Notes: a model not told the origin generated them from the sequence alone. 64,000 nt of DNA from Clostridium ragsdalei P11 (GCF_001675165.1 NZ_LROS01000022.1:1-64000); one strand, 5' to 3'. Numbered from the stretch's first letter, positions 7,690 to 17,521 are shown. A program made the numbers and translations.

Positions 7690-8910
7690 TTATTTTAGTA
7701 TAATCCTATTATACTTTTTCTTTCCTCTTCTTATAAGCATTTTTCCCTCTTTAAAATTATCCTTTGTAATTAAAAGTTTTGGATCAGTTATTTTTTCATC
7801 ATTTACAGTGAGTCCATTTTGTTGTATTAACCTTCTTGCCTCACTTTTTGAAGTCAGTATTTGTAAGTTAACAAGTAATTCCACTACGGAACATCCAAGT
7901 GAATTTTCACCTACTTCTACAGTAGGTACATTTTCCATATTCTGTCCACCAGAAAATAAAGCTTCTGCTGCTTCCTTAGCTTTTTCAGCTTCTTTTACAC
8001 CATGTACAATCTTCGTTACCTCATATGCAAGTACTTTTTTAGCTTCATTTATCTTCTCACCTGGAAGTGAGCCAAGTCTTTTCACTTCATCCATTGGAAG
8101 AAAAGTTAAAAGAGCTAGACATTTTTCCACATCAGCATCTCCTATGTTTCTCCAGTACTGATAAAATTCATAAGGTGATGTTTTTTCAGGATCCAGCCAT
8201 ATAGCTCCTCCTTCTGTCTTACCCATCTTTTTACCATCACTTTTAGTTAAAAGGGTAAAAGTCATCCCAAAAGCAGGTTTCTGCTCTTTTTTCCTGATTA
8301 ATTCTACTCCTGCTATTATATTTGACCACTGGTCATCTCCCCCTAATTCGAGAACACAGCCATATCTTCTATTTAACTCTAGAAAATCATATCCCTGCAT
8401 TAGCATGTAGTTAAATTCAAGGAAAGACAATCCCCTCTCTAATCTCTGTTTAAAGCACTCTGCTGTAAGCATTTTATTCACGGAAAAATGAACTCCTATA
8501 TCTCTCAAGAATTCGATATAATTCAAATTTAAAAGCCAATCTGCATTGTTAGCAAGAATAGCTTTATCATCTTTGAAATCCACAAGCCTTGAAAACTGCT
8601 TTTTAAAGCACTCTGCATTATGTTCTATTTGTTCCTTAGACAACATCTTTCTCATATCAGTTTTTCCAGTAGGATCACCAACCATTGTAGTACCACCACC
8701 AAGCAAAGCTATCGGTCTATGTCCTGCTTCTTGCATATAATGCATAACCATCATTTGTAAAAAGTGTCCCACATGGAGACTATCTGCTGTTGGGTCAAAT
8801 CCTATATAAAATGTCACTTTTTCTTTTCCTAATAACTCCCTTATTTCTTCTTCATGTGTACTTTGTTTTATGTATCCACGTTCCAATAATATGTCATAAA
8901 CGTTAGGCAA
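7690..8910 (-). CDS. tyrS: Tyrosyl-tRNA synthetase (TyrRS)
   Basis: 406 residues, class I synthetase. It contains '[21 protein letters not shown]' (HIGH-like, as HVGH), 'NADWL', '[10 protein letters not shown]', 'GGDDQWSNI' and the KMSKS-type loop 'KKMGKTEGG'. A C-terminal S4 RNA-binding domain ('[20 protein letters not shown]') starts near residue 340. It charges tRNA-Tyr in the cytosol. The start is a TTG with AGGTAGGG upstream. Unlike trpS and proS in this window, the short upstream region (8911-9000) shows no T-box. It converges on rimI across repeat A1. Confidence 0.95.
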   Translation of the reverse strand: MPNVYDILLERGYIKQSTHEEEIRELLGKEKVTFYIGFDPTADSLHVGHFLQMMVMHYMQEAGHRPIALLGGGTTMVGDPTGKTDMRKMLSKEQIEHNAECFKKQFSRLVDFKDDKAILANNADWLLNLNYIEFLRDIGVHFSVNKMLTAECFKQRLERGLSFLEFNYMLMQGYDFLELNRRYGCVLELGGDDQWSNIIAGVELIRKKEQKPAFGMTFTLLTKSDGKKMGKTEGGAIWLDPEKTSPYEFYQYWRNIGDADVEKCLALLTFLPMDEVKRLGSLPGEKINEAKKVLAYEVTKIVHGVKEAEKAKEAAEALFSGGQNMENVPTVEVGENSLGCSVVELLVNLQILTSKSEARRLIQQNGLTVNDEKITDPKLLITKDNFKEGKMLIRRGKKKYNRIILK

Positions 8911-9165
8911 CCTAAATCCCTACCTTTCAAATAGTAAGTACAATAGTACTCTTATATATTGTATAGTATATATTTAAAACCTATTTTTATCAACATTTAA
9001 ATGATTTACCTATGTAATTTTAATTTAATTAAATAAATAGCGTAATTAGCATAAACTAATGCTAATTTAAACTATTTTAAAAAATTTTAAGACTGAAGAT
9101 ATATTCTCCAGTCTTAACTATATAAAAACCAGCATTATTTTCTCACAAACAAATTACTTCATTAA

Positions 9166-9576
9166 TCAGGCTACATACTTCATAATACACTCAGGTATCT
9201 CCTCTTTTTCTCCATTTACACTTATATAGAAATTAACCTTGTATTCCTCCGACAGCTTTTCAATGGCATAAAATAAATGCGCCATATCCTGAAGATTTTC
9301 TTTTACAATATTAAACAATCCATCAATAAAAATTGTATCAATATCATAATCTTCTGAAAGTATGCCGCACAAAAAACCATAAAACTCTTCTATTTTTTTT
9401 AATTTAAAATCACTTGTTACTATAAATCTTACTCCTCTGTTCAATTGCCACAGTGGTCCCCTATCATCATCTATATAGACAACATGCCCCCTCCCTATCA
9501 TTGTCTTTTCATTAGCCAAATTAATCAGTTCTTTAGTTTTCCCAGATCCTCTTTTGCTGCAAAATACATGAATCAT
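9166..9576 (-). CDS. P-loop ATP/GTP-binding protein of unknown function
   Basis: 136 residues from the ATG at 9576. The GTG at 9585 lies inside the GGGGTG ribosome binding site and is less likely. It begins 'MIHVFCSKRGSGKTKELINLANEK', a Walker A motif (SKRGSGKT). 'DTIFIDGLFNI' (about residue 90) resembles a Walker B. The fold is a small P-loop NTPase of about half the usual RecA size. It stands alone between tyrS and the AlbA_2 gene. I do not recognise a specific function. Confidence 0.7.
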   Translation of the reverse strand: MIHVFCSKRGSGKTKELINLANEKTMIGRGHVVYIDDDRGPLWQLNRGVRFIVTSDFKLKKIEEFYGFLCGILSEDYDIDTIFIDGLFNIVKENLQDMAHLFYAIEKLSEEYKVNFYISVNGEKEEIPECIMKYVA

Positions 9577-9715
9577 TTTTATCACCCCTTAATTTAATAT
9601 TCAGGTGTCATCCTTATAGATAAATTATATAATATTCAGAATATTTTTTCAATAACTTAAGTGTATTATTTTGGAAAATATTATTTTTATTTTTCCTACC
9701 ACTATTAATAGCATA

Positions 9716-10864
9716 TTAACTACCCAACTTCTTAATACTAGGATATATAATCTTAAAATAATCATTTTTTATAGAATTTATAAATTTAACTCTTCCTACA
9801 TTCTTAAACAGCTTTTGAATTCTACTAAAACTTGCTGCAGTTCCTGTAAATCTCTTTTTAGAATCCAGTGTAATTATTTTTTCATATATCCACATATTCC
9901 TTCTTGCATAATTATAGTAATTTGCATTTTCCCTATTTGATAACATTCCAGGGCTAGTTATTACTACACTATTATAGCTTACTGTAACCTCTATTTCCCT
10001 AGAAAAGTCAGAATAGTCCCTATACATTACGGCATTTCTTATTCCTTCACTTATCCCCTCTGTGGGATATGATTTCACTGGTATAATATTCTCAATAGCC
10101 TCTTGTGCCTTATCCATAATTGACAATAGATTTCCCTGAATTATACTCACCTTTCTAAAATCTTTATTTATCCTATTAACTATTTTTATCATATTATGGG
10201 GAATATATACATTATTTGTATTAGAAAAAATTAGAAGTCCCCCTAACGTTACCATATACTTACCTGAATCCTTATCTATATATATTATTGAAGCATCTTC
10301 CATTAGCCCCAATCTATTTTCATCATTTACTTTTATTCCTTGAGACAAAAAATACTTATCTACTATACAATTATCTATACAGTTTAATTTGCTATGTGGT
10401 ATAGGACACAATTCCGTGTTTACATTTAAATTTTGCTGAAGAGCCGATATTATTTCCTGTTTACGCATCGTATCATTTGTTGAACCTCTTCTCGTGTAAA
10501 AGGCTCCATTTTCTCTCATTTGATATGGTTTTTGAGGTCCATCATATATATTTATAATAACTATATCTTTACCCTTATACTTTAAGGTTTCTAGAGAAAT
10601 TGGTATGGGAGGTTCTATTCTAGAACTTATTATCTGCTGTATTTTTTCTTCACTAAAATTCTTGTCTACTCCTATTATTTTCTTAGTTTTATCTTCAATT
10701 CCAATTATAATATATCCTCTTCCCCCTCTAGAATTTGCTATAGCACATACATCCTTAGCTAATTCTTTTCTTCCACCATCAGTATCAATATTTAGCAATT
10801 GTTTAAAATCTAATTTCGGTCCTTCCATTTTCTTTAATAAATTAAAAAATTTTTTTATATCCAT
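9716..10864 (-). CDS. AlbA_2 (Schlafen AAA_4-type) domain putative regulator
   Basis: 382 residues. The N-terminal AlbA_2 domain (about 15-125) shows 'PKLDFKQLL...KELAKDVCAIANSRGGRGYIIIGIEDKTKKIIGVD', 'SSRIEPPIPISLE' and 'AFYTRRGSTNDTMRKQEI'. This matches COG2865-type ATP-binding/transcriptional regulators. The C-terminal part has an ATPase-like 'PTEGISEGIRNAVMYRDYSD...VVITSPGML', as in these regulators. The C-terminal winged helix may be short, ending 'FSRIQKLFKNVGRVKFINSIKND'. GGGG lies 8 bases before the ATG. The regulon is unknown. Confidence 0.78.
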   Translation of the reverse strand: MDIKKFFNLLKKMEGPKLDFKQLLNIDTDGGRKELAKDVCAIANSRGGRGYIIIGIEDKTKKIIGVDKNFSEEKIQQIISSRIEPPIPISLETLKYKGKDIVIINIYDGPQKPYQMRENGAFYTRRGSTNDTMRKQEIISALQQNLNVNTELCPIPHSKLNCIDNCIVDKYFLSQGIKVNDENRLGLMEDASIIYIDKDSGKYMVTLGGLLIFSNTNNVYIPHNMIKIVNRINKDFRKVSIIQGNLLSIMDKAQEAIENIIPVKSYPTEGISEGIRNAVMYRDYSDFSREIEVTVSYNSVVITSPGMLSNRENANYYNYARRNMWIYEKIITLDSKKRFTGTAASFSRIQKLFKNVGRVKFINSIKNDYFKIIYPSIKKLGS

Positions 10865-11052
10865 GAAAACAACCCCATTACTTTTTTAAGTTTAATATAT
10901 AAAACTTAATTTAATTATACCCCATTACTATTGTTATTTGACAGATTTTTAATTCATTCAACTTTAATTAAAATTAACATGTGTATTAATTGACACTTTC
11001 TCCTACGCTAGTTATATCAACGAATTGGTACAAGCTATAATTATTTAAAATA

Positions 11053-11080
11053 TTGTTTTTTTATTAAAATATGGTATAAT
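11053..11080 (+). promoter_or_regulatory. Sigma-A-type promoter upstream of the zinc-ribbon gene
   Basis: TTGTTT at 11053-11058 and TATAAT at 11075-11080, with a 16-base spacer, lie about 130 bases upstream of the ATG at 11212. The 5' leader carries a CCTAGG pair (around 11157 and 11189) that could form a hairpin. Otherwise I see nothing in the 10865-11211 gap. Confidence 0.5.
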
Positions 11081-11211
11081 TAGCTTAGAGTTTTACTCTA
11101 ATTATAATATTTATATTAGGTCAAATTTTTTCAAGGTGCTATATTCTCCTTTTAATCCTAGGAGGTAGGTTATCAAGAATAAAATTAGTCCTAGGTTAAG
11201 GAGGTTTTTTT

Positions 11212-11376
11212 ATGGCAGATAAAACAATTGTATGTAAAGATTGCGGAAAAGAATTTGTATTTACAGAGGGTGAACAGGAATTCTACAAGGAAAAAGGATT
11301 TGAAAATGATCCTGTAAGATGTCCTGAATGTAGAAGAAAAAGAAAAGCTGAAAAAAATAGAATGAGAACTAGATAA
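11212..11376 (+). CDS. Small zinc-ribbon protein
   Basis: 54 residues starting MADKTIVCKDCGKEFVFTEG. Two knuckles, CKDC (8-11) and CPEC (37-40), form a treble-clef or zinc-ribbon site, followed by a very basic tail (RRKRKAEKNRMRTR). It matches the zf-trcl 'probable zinc-binding domain' proteins common in Firmicutes. AAGGAGG lies 7 bases before the ATG. The basic tail suggests nucleic-acid or ribosome binding, but the function is not known. It is monocistronic, with its own promoter and a terminator directly after the stop. Confidence 0.85.
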   Translation: MADKTIVCKDCGKEFVFTEGEQEFYKEKGFENDPVRCPECRRKRKAEKNRMRTR

Positions 11377-11382
11377 ATAATT

Positions 11383-11404
11383 AGGAGAGGTAAAAACCTC
11401 TCCT
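11383..11404. terminator. Terminator between convergent genes
   Basis: AGGAGAGGT (11383-11391) pairs with ACCTCTCCT (11396-11404), loop AAAA, followed by TTATTATTT. It sits between the zinc-ribbon stop and the stop of the minus-strand ECF gene, so it may serve both. Confidence 0.85.
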
Positions 11405-11407
11405 TTA

Positions 11408-11968
11408 TTATTTACCTAAATTAGCTCTCTTTAAAACTTTTGCTAATGGAAGTGCTATAGCTATCCCTACAATACTCTGGGCTATATTTCCCGGGATTTC
11501 TGCTGCAGATAAAATGATGGCTTTTGAAAAAGCTATATTTGTAACAAAGTGCATTATAAGTACTCCTGCTGCATAATATGCAGATACCATCCAAATACAA
11601 GCTACAATAAATGCAATTATATTATTCCAAAACTTTTCACCATTATATTCTCCCCTGTAAGCAATAGTTGCTGCAATCCAAGCCATAATTCCTTTTATAA
11701 GAAAAGTAAACGGAGCCCAAATAACATAGGATGAAAGAACATCAAATAAACTCATTCCTATAGCTGCAGATAAAAATGCCTTTTTTCTTCCAATTAATAT
11801 AGCCGCTAAAAGTACCATACTGTCTCCCATATGTACAACACCTTTAACCAATACTCCTGTTGGTATATTAATTATAGCTGTAGCAATATAAGTTATTGCA
11901 GCCATAAGTGATACCTGAATAATGTCTCTAACTTTTAAACCACTTACACTTAATCTTTTTTGTTCCAT
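11408..11968 (-). CDS. ECF transporter S component (substrate-binding membrane subunit)
   Basis: 186 residues with about five to six hydrophobic helices: 'IIQVSLMAAITYIATAI', 'MVLLAAILIGRKKAFLSAAIGMSLFDVLS', 'IWAPFTFLIKGIMAWIAATIAY', 'IIAFIVACIWMVSAYYAAGVLIM' and 'SIVGIAIALPLAKVLK'. The length and the 'G...H.GD..vlla.il.G' region fit ECF_trnsprt S components (PF12822 group), which capture vitamins or precursors for a shared EcfAAT module. The substrate cannot be read from sequence, and no vitamin riboswitch is apparent in the 5' region. GGGGG lies 11 bases before the ATG. Confidence 0.75.
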   Translation of the reverse strand: MEQKRLSVSGLKVRDIIQVSLMAAITYIATAIINIPTGVLVKGVVHMGDSMVLLAAILIGRKKAFLSAAIGMSLFDVLSSYVIWAPFTFLIKGIMAWIAATIAYRGEYNGEKFWNNIIAFIVACIWMVSAYYAAGVLIMHFVTNIAFSKAIILSAAEIPGNIAQSIVGIAIALPLAKVLKRANLGK

Positions 11969-12128
11969 TGTAGTGATAACCCCCTTAAATTTGAATTAAT
12001 AACATTATATTTTCTTTTATGAAAAACTCAAAATGTAGCGGTACGCTTTTGTATTAATTCATATAAAATAGGAAATACTATTTTATACATTTGATATTTT
12101 TATTTAATTATATAAGGGAGATTTTAAA

Positions 12129-12284
12129 ATGATTTTTTTTAAATGGCTCTGCAGCCTTTTTTTGATATTCCTATTTATAGGTGCAATATTTAAAATAGGA
12201 TTAACTTTCATAAACATGCTACTTTTAATATGTGCTTTTGTTTTTATAATAGACACAGCATTTATGGGCAAAAAACGATTCTAA
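12129..12284 (+). CDS. Small two-helix membrane protein
   Basis: 51 residues starting MIFFKWLCSLFLIFLFIGAI. Two hydrophobic segments (about 4-22 and 26-43) are separated by 'KIGLTF', with a basic 'GKKRF' tail. GGGAG lies about 7 bases before the ATG. It is monocistronic between the ECF S component and the PAP2 gene. I do not recognise a family. The ribosome binding site, clean termination and hydrophobic pattern support a real gene. Confidence 0.6.
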   Translation: MIFFKWLCSLFLIFLFIGAIFKIGLTFINMLLLICAFVFIIDTAFMGKKRF

Positions 12285-12470
12285 TATGCTTCATAAAATT
12301 AACATTTTATATTTGATTTTAACTTATTCCTCCCTAATGCCAAATAAATATAGAAAAGATAATTAGATTATATTTATGTAAAATATGATAAAATATTGTT
12401 AAATTTTTTTATATACTTACCCTTTTACTAGTGATATAATTTATTTGTCCATAAGGGGGGTATAAATTTC

Positions 12471-13457
12471 ATGTATAAATTTGTAGAAAATAAAATATGG
12501 AAAACTACGCAGCACACATTTAAGATATTATTGAATTTACTAAGTAAATACTACTTTATTCTTATAGGTTTATATTTCTTACAAAAGACTTTACATCTAG
12601 TTCAATATCCATCTATCAGTTTAACTAGTAAGATATATTTGGGTATGCTTGCTTTAATGTGTTTTACAGTCTATTCAGATATTAGAAATGATATTAAATT
12701 AATCCCTTTCTTAATATTATGTATTCCATTTTTTGCGTTCATATTTTACATAGAACAGCACGGATATGCATTTTGGGGGAAAATGCTGCATTGGCAAATA
12801 AGTAGAAAAATAGTAGTAGATCTTAATCCTATATTTAGTAAAATACCTTTTAATGATGGAAGTTTTGCAAGGATTTATAAAACAGAAACTTTAACCTGGT
12901 TTTTTAGAATGGTATATAATAACGGTTTTGTACTACCCGTTTTACTTGCAGTGTATAGATCTACCTTAGCCAAGGATTTTAAAAAAATGCTGCGTTATAT
13001 TTTATCTGCACATGTAGTACAAATATTTTTAATAACTCCATTTTATCTTATTTTTCATTTACAGGAAGTATGGTTCGTACTTGGACAACCTGATGGTCTT
13101 GATAGACATTTAAGTCCAAGTGCTGCTGCAGGCGTTGCTCTTAATTGTTTTCCATCTATGCATACATCTATATGCTTTGCCATGTTTTTATTAGTTCTTA
13201 GAGAAAGGAACAAAATATGGAAATGTGTATTTGGTTTTTTCTGTTTAAGTGTAATATTTGCAACTCTATACCTAGAAGTTCATTGGGTAATAGATGTTTT
13301 TGCTGGAATGTTATTAGCTTACCTAACTGTAAAATTAGTAGACTTTATTTTGGCTAAAGGTAAAGTACTTGTCCAGAAGCCATTAGACATGTTTTATTAC
13401 AAGAAGAAAAAGGCTATATATGTAAGTAATTACTATTTAGAAACTATGAAAAATTAG
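12471..13457 (+). CDS. PAP2-superfamily membrane protein (PAP2_3-like lipid phosphotransferase/phosphatase)
   Basis: 328 residues with six or more transmembrane stretches. The C-terminal half has PAP2 motifs: 'FPSMHTS' (signature 2, about residue 224) and 'LYLEVHWVIDVFAGM' (signature 3, H and D about 266-271). The preceding 'GLDRHLSPSAAAGVALNC' fits the PAP2_3/inositol phosphorylceramide synthase-like subgroup. It probably acts on a lipid phosphate at the membrane; the substrate is unknown. GGGGGG lies about 9 bases before the ATG. It is convergent with the HAD gene across repeat A2. Confidence 0.75.
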   Translation: MYKFVENKIWKTTQHTFKILLNLLSKYYFILIGLYFLQKTLHLVQYPSISLTSKIYLGMLALMCFTVYSDIRNDIKLIPFLILCIPFFAFIFYIEQHGYAFWGKMLHWQISRKIVVDLNPIFSKIPFNDGSFARIYKTETLTWFFRMVYNNGFVLPVLLAVYRSTLAKDFKKMLRYILSAHVVQIFLITPFYLIFHLQEVWFVLGQPDGLDRHLSPSAAAGVALNCFPSMHTSICFAMFLLVLRERNKIWKCVFGFFCLSVIFATLYLEVHWVIDVFAGMLLAYLTVKLVDFILAKGKVLVQKPLDMFYYKKKKAIYVSNYYLETMKN

Positions 13458-13501
13458 TTTGAAAACTAAAACGCTTATATTATATTAAGTTTAAACTTTA
13501 A

Positions 13502-13780
13502 TTAGAATCACCGAATAGGCTTTCTAACTTAAAAATCAACTTATACGCAGGCATATTTTTACAATAATGAAGCTCATTTAAATATTTTGTATATAAGTCT
13601 TAGAAAAAAATTCATAAAAACTTAGAACTTTTGAATTGTCTGAGGTACGAGTTTTCAAAAGTTCTTAGCTTTTTTAGAATTTTTTACTTAGACTTATCAA
13701 AATATTTAACGAGCTGAAGGTTGTAAAAATATCCGGAGTATAAGTTGATTTTTCGTTTAGAAACTCTATTGAGATTCTAT
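13502..13780. repeat. Long palindrome, repeat family A copy 2
   Basis: About 279 bases forming an almost end-to-end inverted repeat. Left-arm AAAAATCAACTTATAC (about 13529) mirrors the right arm near 13739-13755. Inner blocks containing AGTCTTAG and CTTAGAACTTTTGA also mirror. The tip carries CTGAGGTACGA (13640-13650). Its right end overlaps the stop codon of the HAD gene (13777-13779). Like the other family A copies, it separates convergent genes. Confidence 0.8.
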
Positions 13781-14595
13781 TTTACAACACATTGTTCTAG
13801 TATAAATTTATTTATTACATGTGCCACTCCATTTTGCTCATTAGTTTTTGTAATATAATCTGCAGCTCTTTTTGCTTCGGGAAAAGCATTTTCCATAGCT
13901 ACACCCAGCCCTGCATATTTTATCATATGAATATCATTTCCTGCATCGCCTATGCATATTATTTCATTCCTACTTATATTTAGCTTCTCCTTTAAAACTT
14001 GTATACCGAATCCTTTGTTTACATTTTTGTTTATAAACTCTAAAAAATATGGTTCACTTCTAAGTACAGTATATTTCTCATATACTGTTTTAGGTAAATT
14101 TTCTATGGCCCTTGAAAGCTTTGCTTCCTCATCTACAAACATAACTTTTACTATAGGTACATAATCAGGAATTTCGTTCAAATCTAATATTTTAAGCTGC
14201 ATCTTATTTAAAGAAGATTCCAATTTACTATATTTATTTAGCTTAGCTGCAGCACAAAAATCAAAAGTAAGGGTATGAATATTTACACCTAATTCCTTAC
14301 TTAAGCTATATAAGTATTCTAAATCTTCATGCTTAAGTAAATTTTCACTTATAACTTCAGCATTATTGTTTTTTTGAACTACTGCTCCATTAAAGGCTAC
14401 AGAATAATCTCCTTCTGAAGTCAATTTCAATTGTTTTAAATACTTTTCAATTCCCTTTAAAGGCCTTCCAGTAGCTAGTACAATTTTTATTCCAAGCTCT
14501 TTAGCCTTTTGAATAGCATTGTAATTTTCCTCTGAAATGCTTTTGTCATCTCTAAGCAAAGTACCATCCATATCAATTCCTACTAGTTTATACAT
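13777..14595 (-). CDS. Cof-type HAD-IIB hydrolase (sugar or FMN phosphatase-like)
   Basis: 272 residues. HAD motif I is 'VGIDMDGTLLRDD' (residues about 5-17), motif II 'ATGRPLKGI', motif III around 'KGFGIQVLKEKL' and motif IV 'ICIGDAGNDIHMIKYAGLGVAMENA'. The cap domain lies between about 85 and 190, as in Cof/YidA proteins. These are cytosolic phosphatases with broad sugar-phosphate or FMN/pyridoxal-phosphate activity; the specific substrate is unknown. GGAGGGG lies before the ATG. The 3' end lies inside repeat A2, so the last codons may have been altered by the repeat. Confidence 0.9.
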   Translation of the reverse strand: MYKLVGIDMDGTLLRDDKSISEENYNAIQKAKELGIKIVLATGRPLKGIEKYLKQLKLTSEGDYSVAFNGAVVQKNNNAEVISENLLKHEDLEYLYSLSKELGVNIHTLTFDFCAAAKLNKYSKLESSLNKMQLKILDLNEIPDYVPIVKVMFVDEEAKLSRAIENLPKTVYEKYTVLRSEPYFLEFINKNVNKGFGIQVLKEKLNISRNEIICIGDAGNDIHMIKYAGLGVAMENAFPEAKRAADYITKTNEQNGVAHVINKFILEQCVVK

Positions 14596-14748
14596 AAATC
14601 CCCTCCATATATAGGTGCTATCTTATACCATTAAATAATATCTCATAATAATTATATCATTTACAAAAAATAAGTTTAAATCGTAAAATACCTTATATTA
14701 ACCCATAAGCATTAGAATTAAACGTTTAAATTTTACAGACAACACAAG

Positions 14749-14777
14749 TTGACATTAATATATAATAAAGTTAAAAT
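14749..14777 (+). promoter_or_regulatory. Sigma-A-type promoter of prfC
   Basis: TTGACA (14749-14754), a 17-base spacer and TAAAAT (14772-14777), about 40 bases upstream of the prfC GTG. This is the best consensus promoter in the window. Confidence 0.7.
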
Positions 14778-14816
14778 CAGTGATGAAACTAATAAAAAAA
14801 GAGGAGAGAAAAGGTA

Positions 14817-16409
14817 GTGGCAGACTTAAAAAAAGAGATAGAAAAAAGAAGAACTTTTGCAATAATATCTCACCCAGATGCAGGTAAAACAACTCTTACT
14901 GAAAAACTGTTATTATACGGGGGCGCCATAAGACTTGCTGGTTCTGTTAAGGCAAGAAAGGCTTCAAAACACGCAGTATCTGATTGGATGGAAATAGAAA
15001 AACAAAGAGGTATTTCTGTAACATCATCAGTAATGCAATTTAACTATAATAATTTTTGTATAAATATATTAGATACACCAGGCCATCAGGATTTTAGTGA
15101 AGATACATATAGAACTTTAATGGCAGCAGATAGTGCAGTAATGGTAATAGATGCAGCAAAGGGAGTTGAAGCACAGACTAAAAAACTGTTTAATGTATGC
15201 AGTTTACGTGGAATTCCCATATTTACATTTATAAATAAAATGGATAGAGAAAGTAAGGATCCTTTTGAATTAATGGATGACCTAGAAAATGTTTTAGGAA
15301 TAAAATCCTACCCAATGAATTGGCCTATAGGATCCGGTAAAGACTTCAAGGGAATATATGATAGGGAAAAAAGTCTAATAGAAGTATTTAATGGCGGAAA
15401 TCATGGTCAAACAGCAGTAGAATCCATAGAAGGCTCTGTAGATGACAATGTTTTTAAAGACTTATTAGGTGAAGCTTTACATGAAAAACTAAAAGACGAT
15501 ATAGAACTTTTGGATATTGCAGGAGACCAATTTGACATAAAAAAAGTTAGAGAAGGTTCACTTACTCCTGTATTTTTTGGAAGTGCCCTCACCAATTTCG
15601 GGGTAGAACCTTTTTTAAAGGAATTTTTAAATTTAACTACACCACCCCTACCAAGGAACTCAGACATTGGGGAAATAGATCCTTTTAGTGATGATTTTTC
15701 TGCTTTTATATTTAAAATACAGGCAAATATGAATCCTGCACATAGGGATAGAATTGCCTTTATGAGAATATGTTCAGGTAAATTTAAAAAGGGTATGGAA
15801 GTATTCCATTTTCAGGGAGGAAATAAAGTAAGGCTTTCTCAGCCCCAGCAGTTTCTAGCTCAAGATAGGGAAATAGTAGAAGAAGCTTATGCAGGGGATA
15901 TACTAGGTGTATTTGATCCTGGAATTTATAATATAGGAGATACATTATGTCCTACGAATAAAAAATTAAAATTTGAAAGCATCCCGGTGTTTGCCCCAGA
16001 ACATTTCGCCAGAGTAAAAACCATAGATACCATGAAAAGGAAACAATTTATAAAAGGTATAAGTGAGATTTCAGAAGAAGGTGCAATTCAAGTATTTAAG
16101 CAGTTAAATATAGGAATTGAGGAAATCATCATAGGTGTGGTTGGTGTTCTTCAGTTTGAAGTGCTAGAGTACAGAATGAAAAATGAATATAATGTAGATA
16201 TAAAAGTCGACATGCTTCCTTATAGAGCTATAAGGTGGATAGAAAGCTCTACTTCAAAGGTAGAAGACCTTATTTTAACAAGCGATACTAAAAAAGTAAA
16301 AGACCTAAAAGGAAGAGACCTTTTAATATTTCAAAGTGAGTGGTCTATTAGTTGGGCACTTGAACACAATAAAGGCCTTGAGCTATCAGATATAGGTAAA
16401 ACAGAATAA
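14817..16409 (+). CDS. prfC: Peptide chain release factor 3 (RF3)
   Basis: 530 residues, full length for RF3. The GTPase motifs are 'ISHPDAGKTTLTEKLL' (G1), 'EKQRGISVTSS' (G2), 'DTPGHQDFSEDTYR' (G3) and 'NKMDRESKDP' (G4). The class-specific 'LLYGGAIRLAGSVKARK' and C-terminal 'RAIRWIES' are also present. RF3 releases RF1/RF2 from the ribosome after termination. The start is a GTG with GAGGAG upstream. It is monocistronic, with a consensus promoter and a strong terminator. Confidence 0.96.
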   Translation: MADLKKEIEKRRTFAIISHPDAGKTTLTEKLLLYGGAIRLAGSVKARKASKHAVSDWMEIEKQRGISVTSSVMQFNYNNFCINILDTPGHQDFSEDTYRTLMAADSAVMVIDAAKGVEAQTKKLFNVCSLRGIPIFTFINKMDRESKDPFELMDDLENVLGIKSYPMNWPIGSGKDFKGIYDREKSLIEVFNGGNHGQTAVESIEGSVDDNVFKDLLGEALHEKLKDDIELLDIAGDQFDIKKVREGSLTPVFFGSALTNFGVEPFLKEFLNLTTPPLPRNSDIGEIDPFSDDFSAFIFKIQANMNPAHRDRIAFMRICSGKFKKGMEVFHFQGGNKVRLSQPQQFLAQDREIVEEAYAGDILGVFDPGIYNIGDTLCPTNKKLKFESIPVFAPEHFARVKTIDTMKRKQFIKGISEISEEGAIQVFKQLNIGIEEIIIGVVGVLQFEVLEYRMKNEYNVDIKVDMLPYRAIRWIESSTSKVEDLILTSDTKKVKDLKGRDLLIFQSEWSISWALEHNKGLELSDIGKTE

Positions 16410-16416
16410 AATAATA

Positions 16417-16452
16417 AGCCAGCTTCAATTCTCTACTGAATTGAAGCTGGCT
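16417..16452. terminator. Strong terminator after prfC, shared with trpS
   Basis: A perfect 15-base stem (AGCCAGCTTCAATTC with GAATTGAAGCTGGCT) and a 6-base loop are followed by ATTTTCTTT. It lies between the convergent prfC and trpS genes. Confidence 0.92.
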
Positions 16453-16474
16453 ATTTTCTTTGTAAAAATTTTAT

Positions 16475-17485
16475 TTACTTTGAAACAGGAATAAATCCTA
16501 TCTTTTTCTGCATTTTTCTAAGTACCTTGCTTGATACATAATAAGCCTTTTCTGCACCTTTTTTATATATGTCCTCTAGATATTTTTTATCTTGAAGGAA
16601 CTCATTGACTTTATCCTGTATTGGCTTTAGCTCACCTATTAAAGCTTCTGCCGTATCATTTTTAAATTCAGCATAACCTTTGTCTTCATATTTTTTCTCT
16701 ATTTCCTCATGGCTCATTCCAGTTACAGCACTCATTATATTTATAAGATTTTTAACTCCTGGTTGGTCATCATTATATTTTACTTTTCCAATACTGTCAG
16801 TAACACACCTATTTATCTTTCTTTTTATATCTTCTGGTTTATCCATAATAAGTATGTAGCTGTTAGGATTATCTGATGACTTAGACATTTTCTTTGTAGG
16901 ATCTTGTAAATCCATTATTTTAGCTCCATCCTCTGGTATGTATGCTTCTGGCATAGTAAATGTAGGACTATATAGATTGTTAAACCTCTCTGCTATATCT
17001 CTAGTTAATTCTACATGCTGTGTTTGATCCTTACCTACAGGAACAAGGTCTGCATTATAAATCAATATATCTGCTGCCATAAGTACAGGGTAGTTTAAAA
17101 GTCCTGCACTTATAGAACCACCATTTTCATATTTTTTAGATTTACTCTTGTACTGAGTCATTCTTTCCAATTCTCCTACATAAGTAAAACAATTTAAAAG
17201 CCATGCTGCTTCACAGTGAGTAGGAACATGAGATTGAATAAATATAGTATTTTTTTCTGGATCTATGCCTGCTGCTAAATATATTGCAAGCACTTCCAGG
17301 GTTCTTCTTCTCAAATCTTTTGGTTCCTGCCTTACAGTTATTGCATGTAAATCTACTACACAAAAATAACAATCATATTTGTCTTGAAGTTTTACCCAAT
17401 TTTTTAAAGCTCCAAAATAATTTCCTATAGTTAAATTTCCTGAAGGTTGAATGCCACTAAATATTACTTTTTTCTTTTCTTCCAT
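16475..17485 (-). CDS. trpS: Tryptophanyl-tRNA synthetase (TrpRS)
   Basis: 336 residues, class I. It contains 'SGIQPSGNLTIGNYFGALKNW' (HIGH region as TIGN), 'DLHAIT', 'PVGKDQTQHVELTRDIA' and the KMSKS motif ('KKMSKSSDNPNSYI'). It charges tRNA-Trp; the cognate tRNA is at 3198-3273. AGGGAGG precedes the ATG. A T-box leader with Trp specifier UGG lies directly upstream, so expression should rise when tRNA-Trp is uncharged. Confidence 0.96.
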   Translation of the reverse strand: MEEKKKVIFSGIQPSGNLTIGNYFGALKNWVKLQDKYDCYFCVVDLHAITVRQEPKDLRRRTLEVLAIYLAAGIDPEKNTIFIQSHVPTHCEAAWLLNCFTYVGELERMTQYKSKSKKYENGGSISAGLLNYPVLMAADILIYNADLVPVGKDQTQHVELTRDIAERFNNLYSPTFTMPEAYIPEDGAKIMDLQDPTKKMSKSSDNPNSYILIMDKPEDIKRKINRCVTDSIGKVKYNDDQPGVKNLINIMSAVTGMSHEEIEKKYEDKGYAEFKNDTAEALIGELKPIQDKVNEFLQDKKYLEDIYKKGAEKAYYVSSKVLRKMQKKIGFIPVSK

Positions 17486-17521
17486 GATTATTGCCTCCCT
17501 TTAAGCATTTATAAAAAAAAT

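Noticed and set aside
7685-8161. Long open frame on the plus strand (158 residues)
   Set aside because: Entirely antisense to tyrS, whose protein has all catalytic motifs; no ribosome binding site.
11969-12110. Vitamin riboswitch before the ECF S-component gene
   Set aside because: A GCGTACCGCTACATTTTGAG segment looked suggestive, but it does not fit the preQ1, TPP, FMN, THF or cobalamin consensus.
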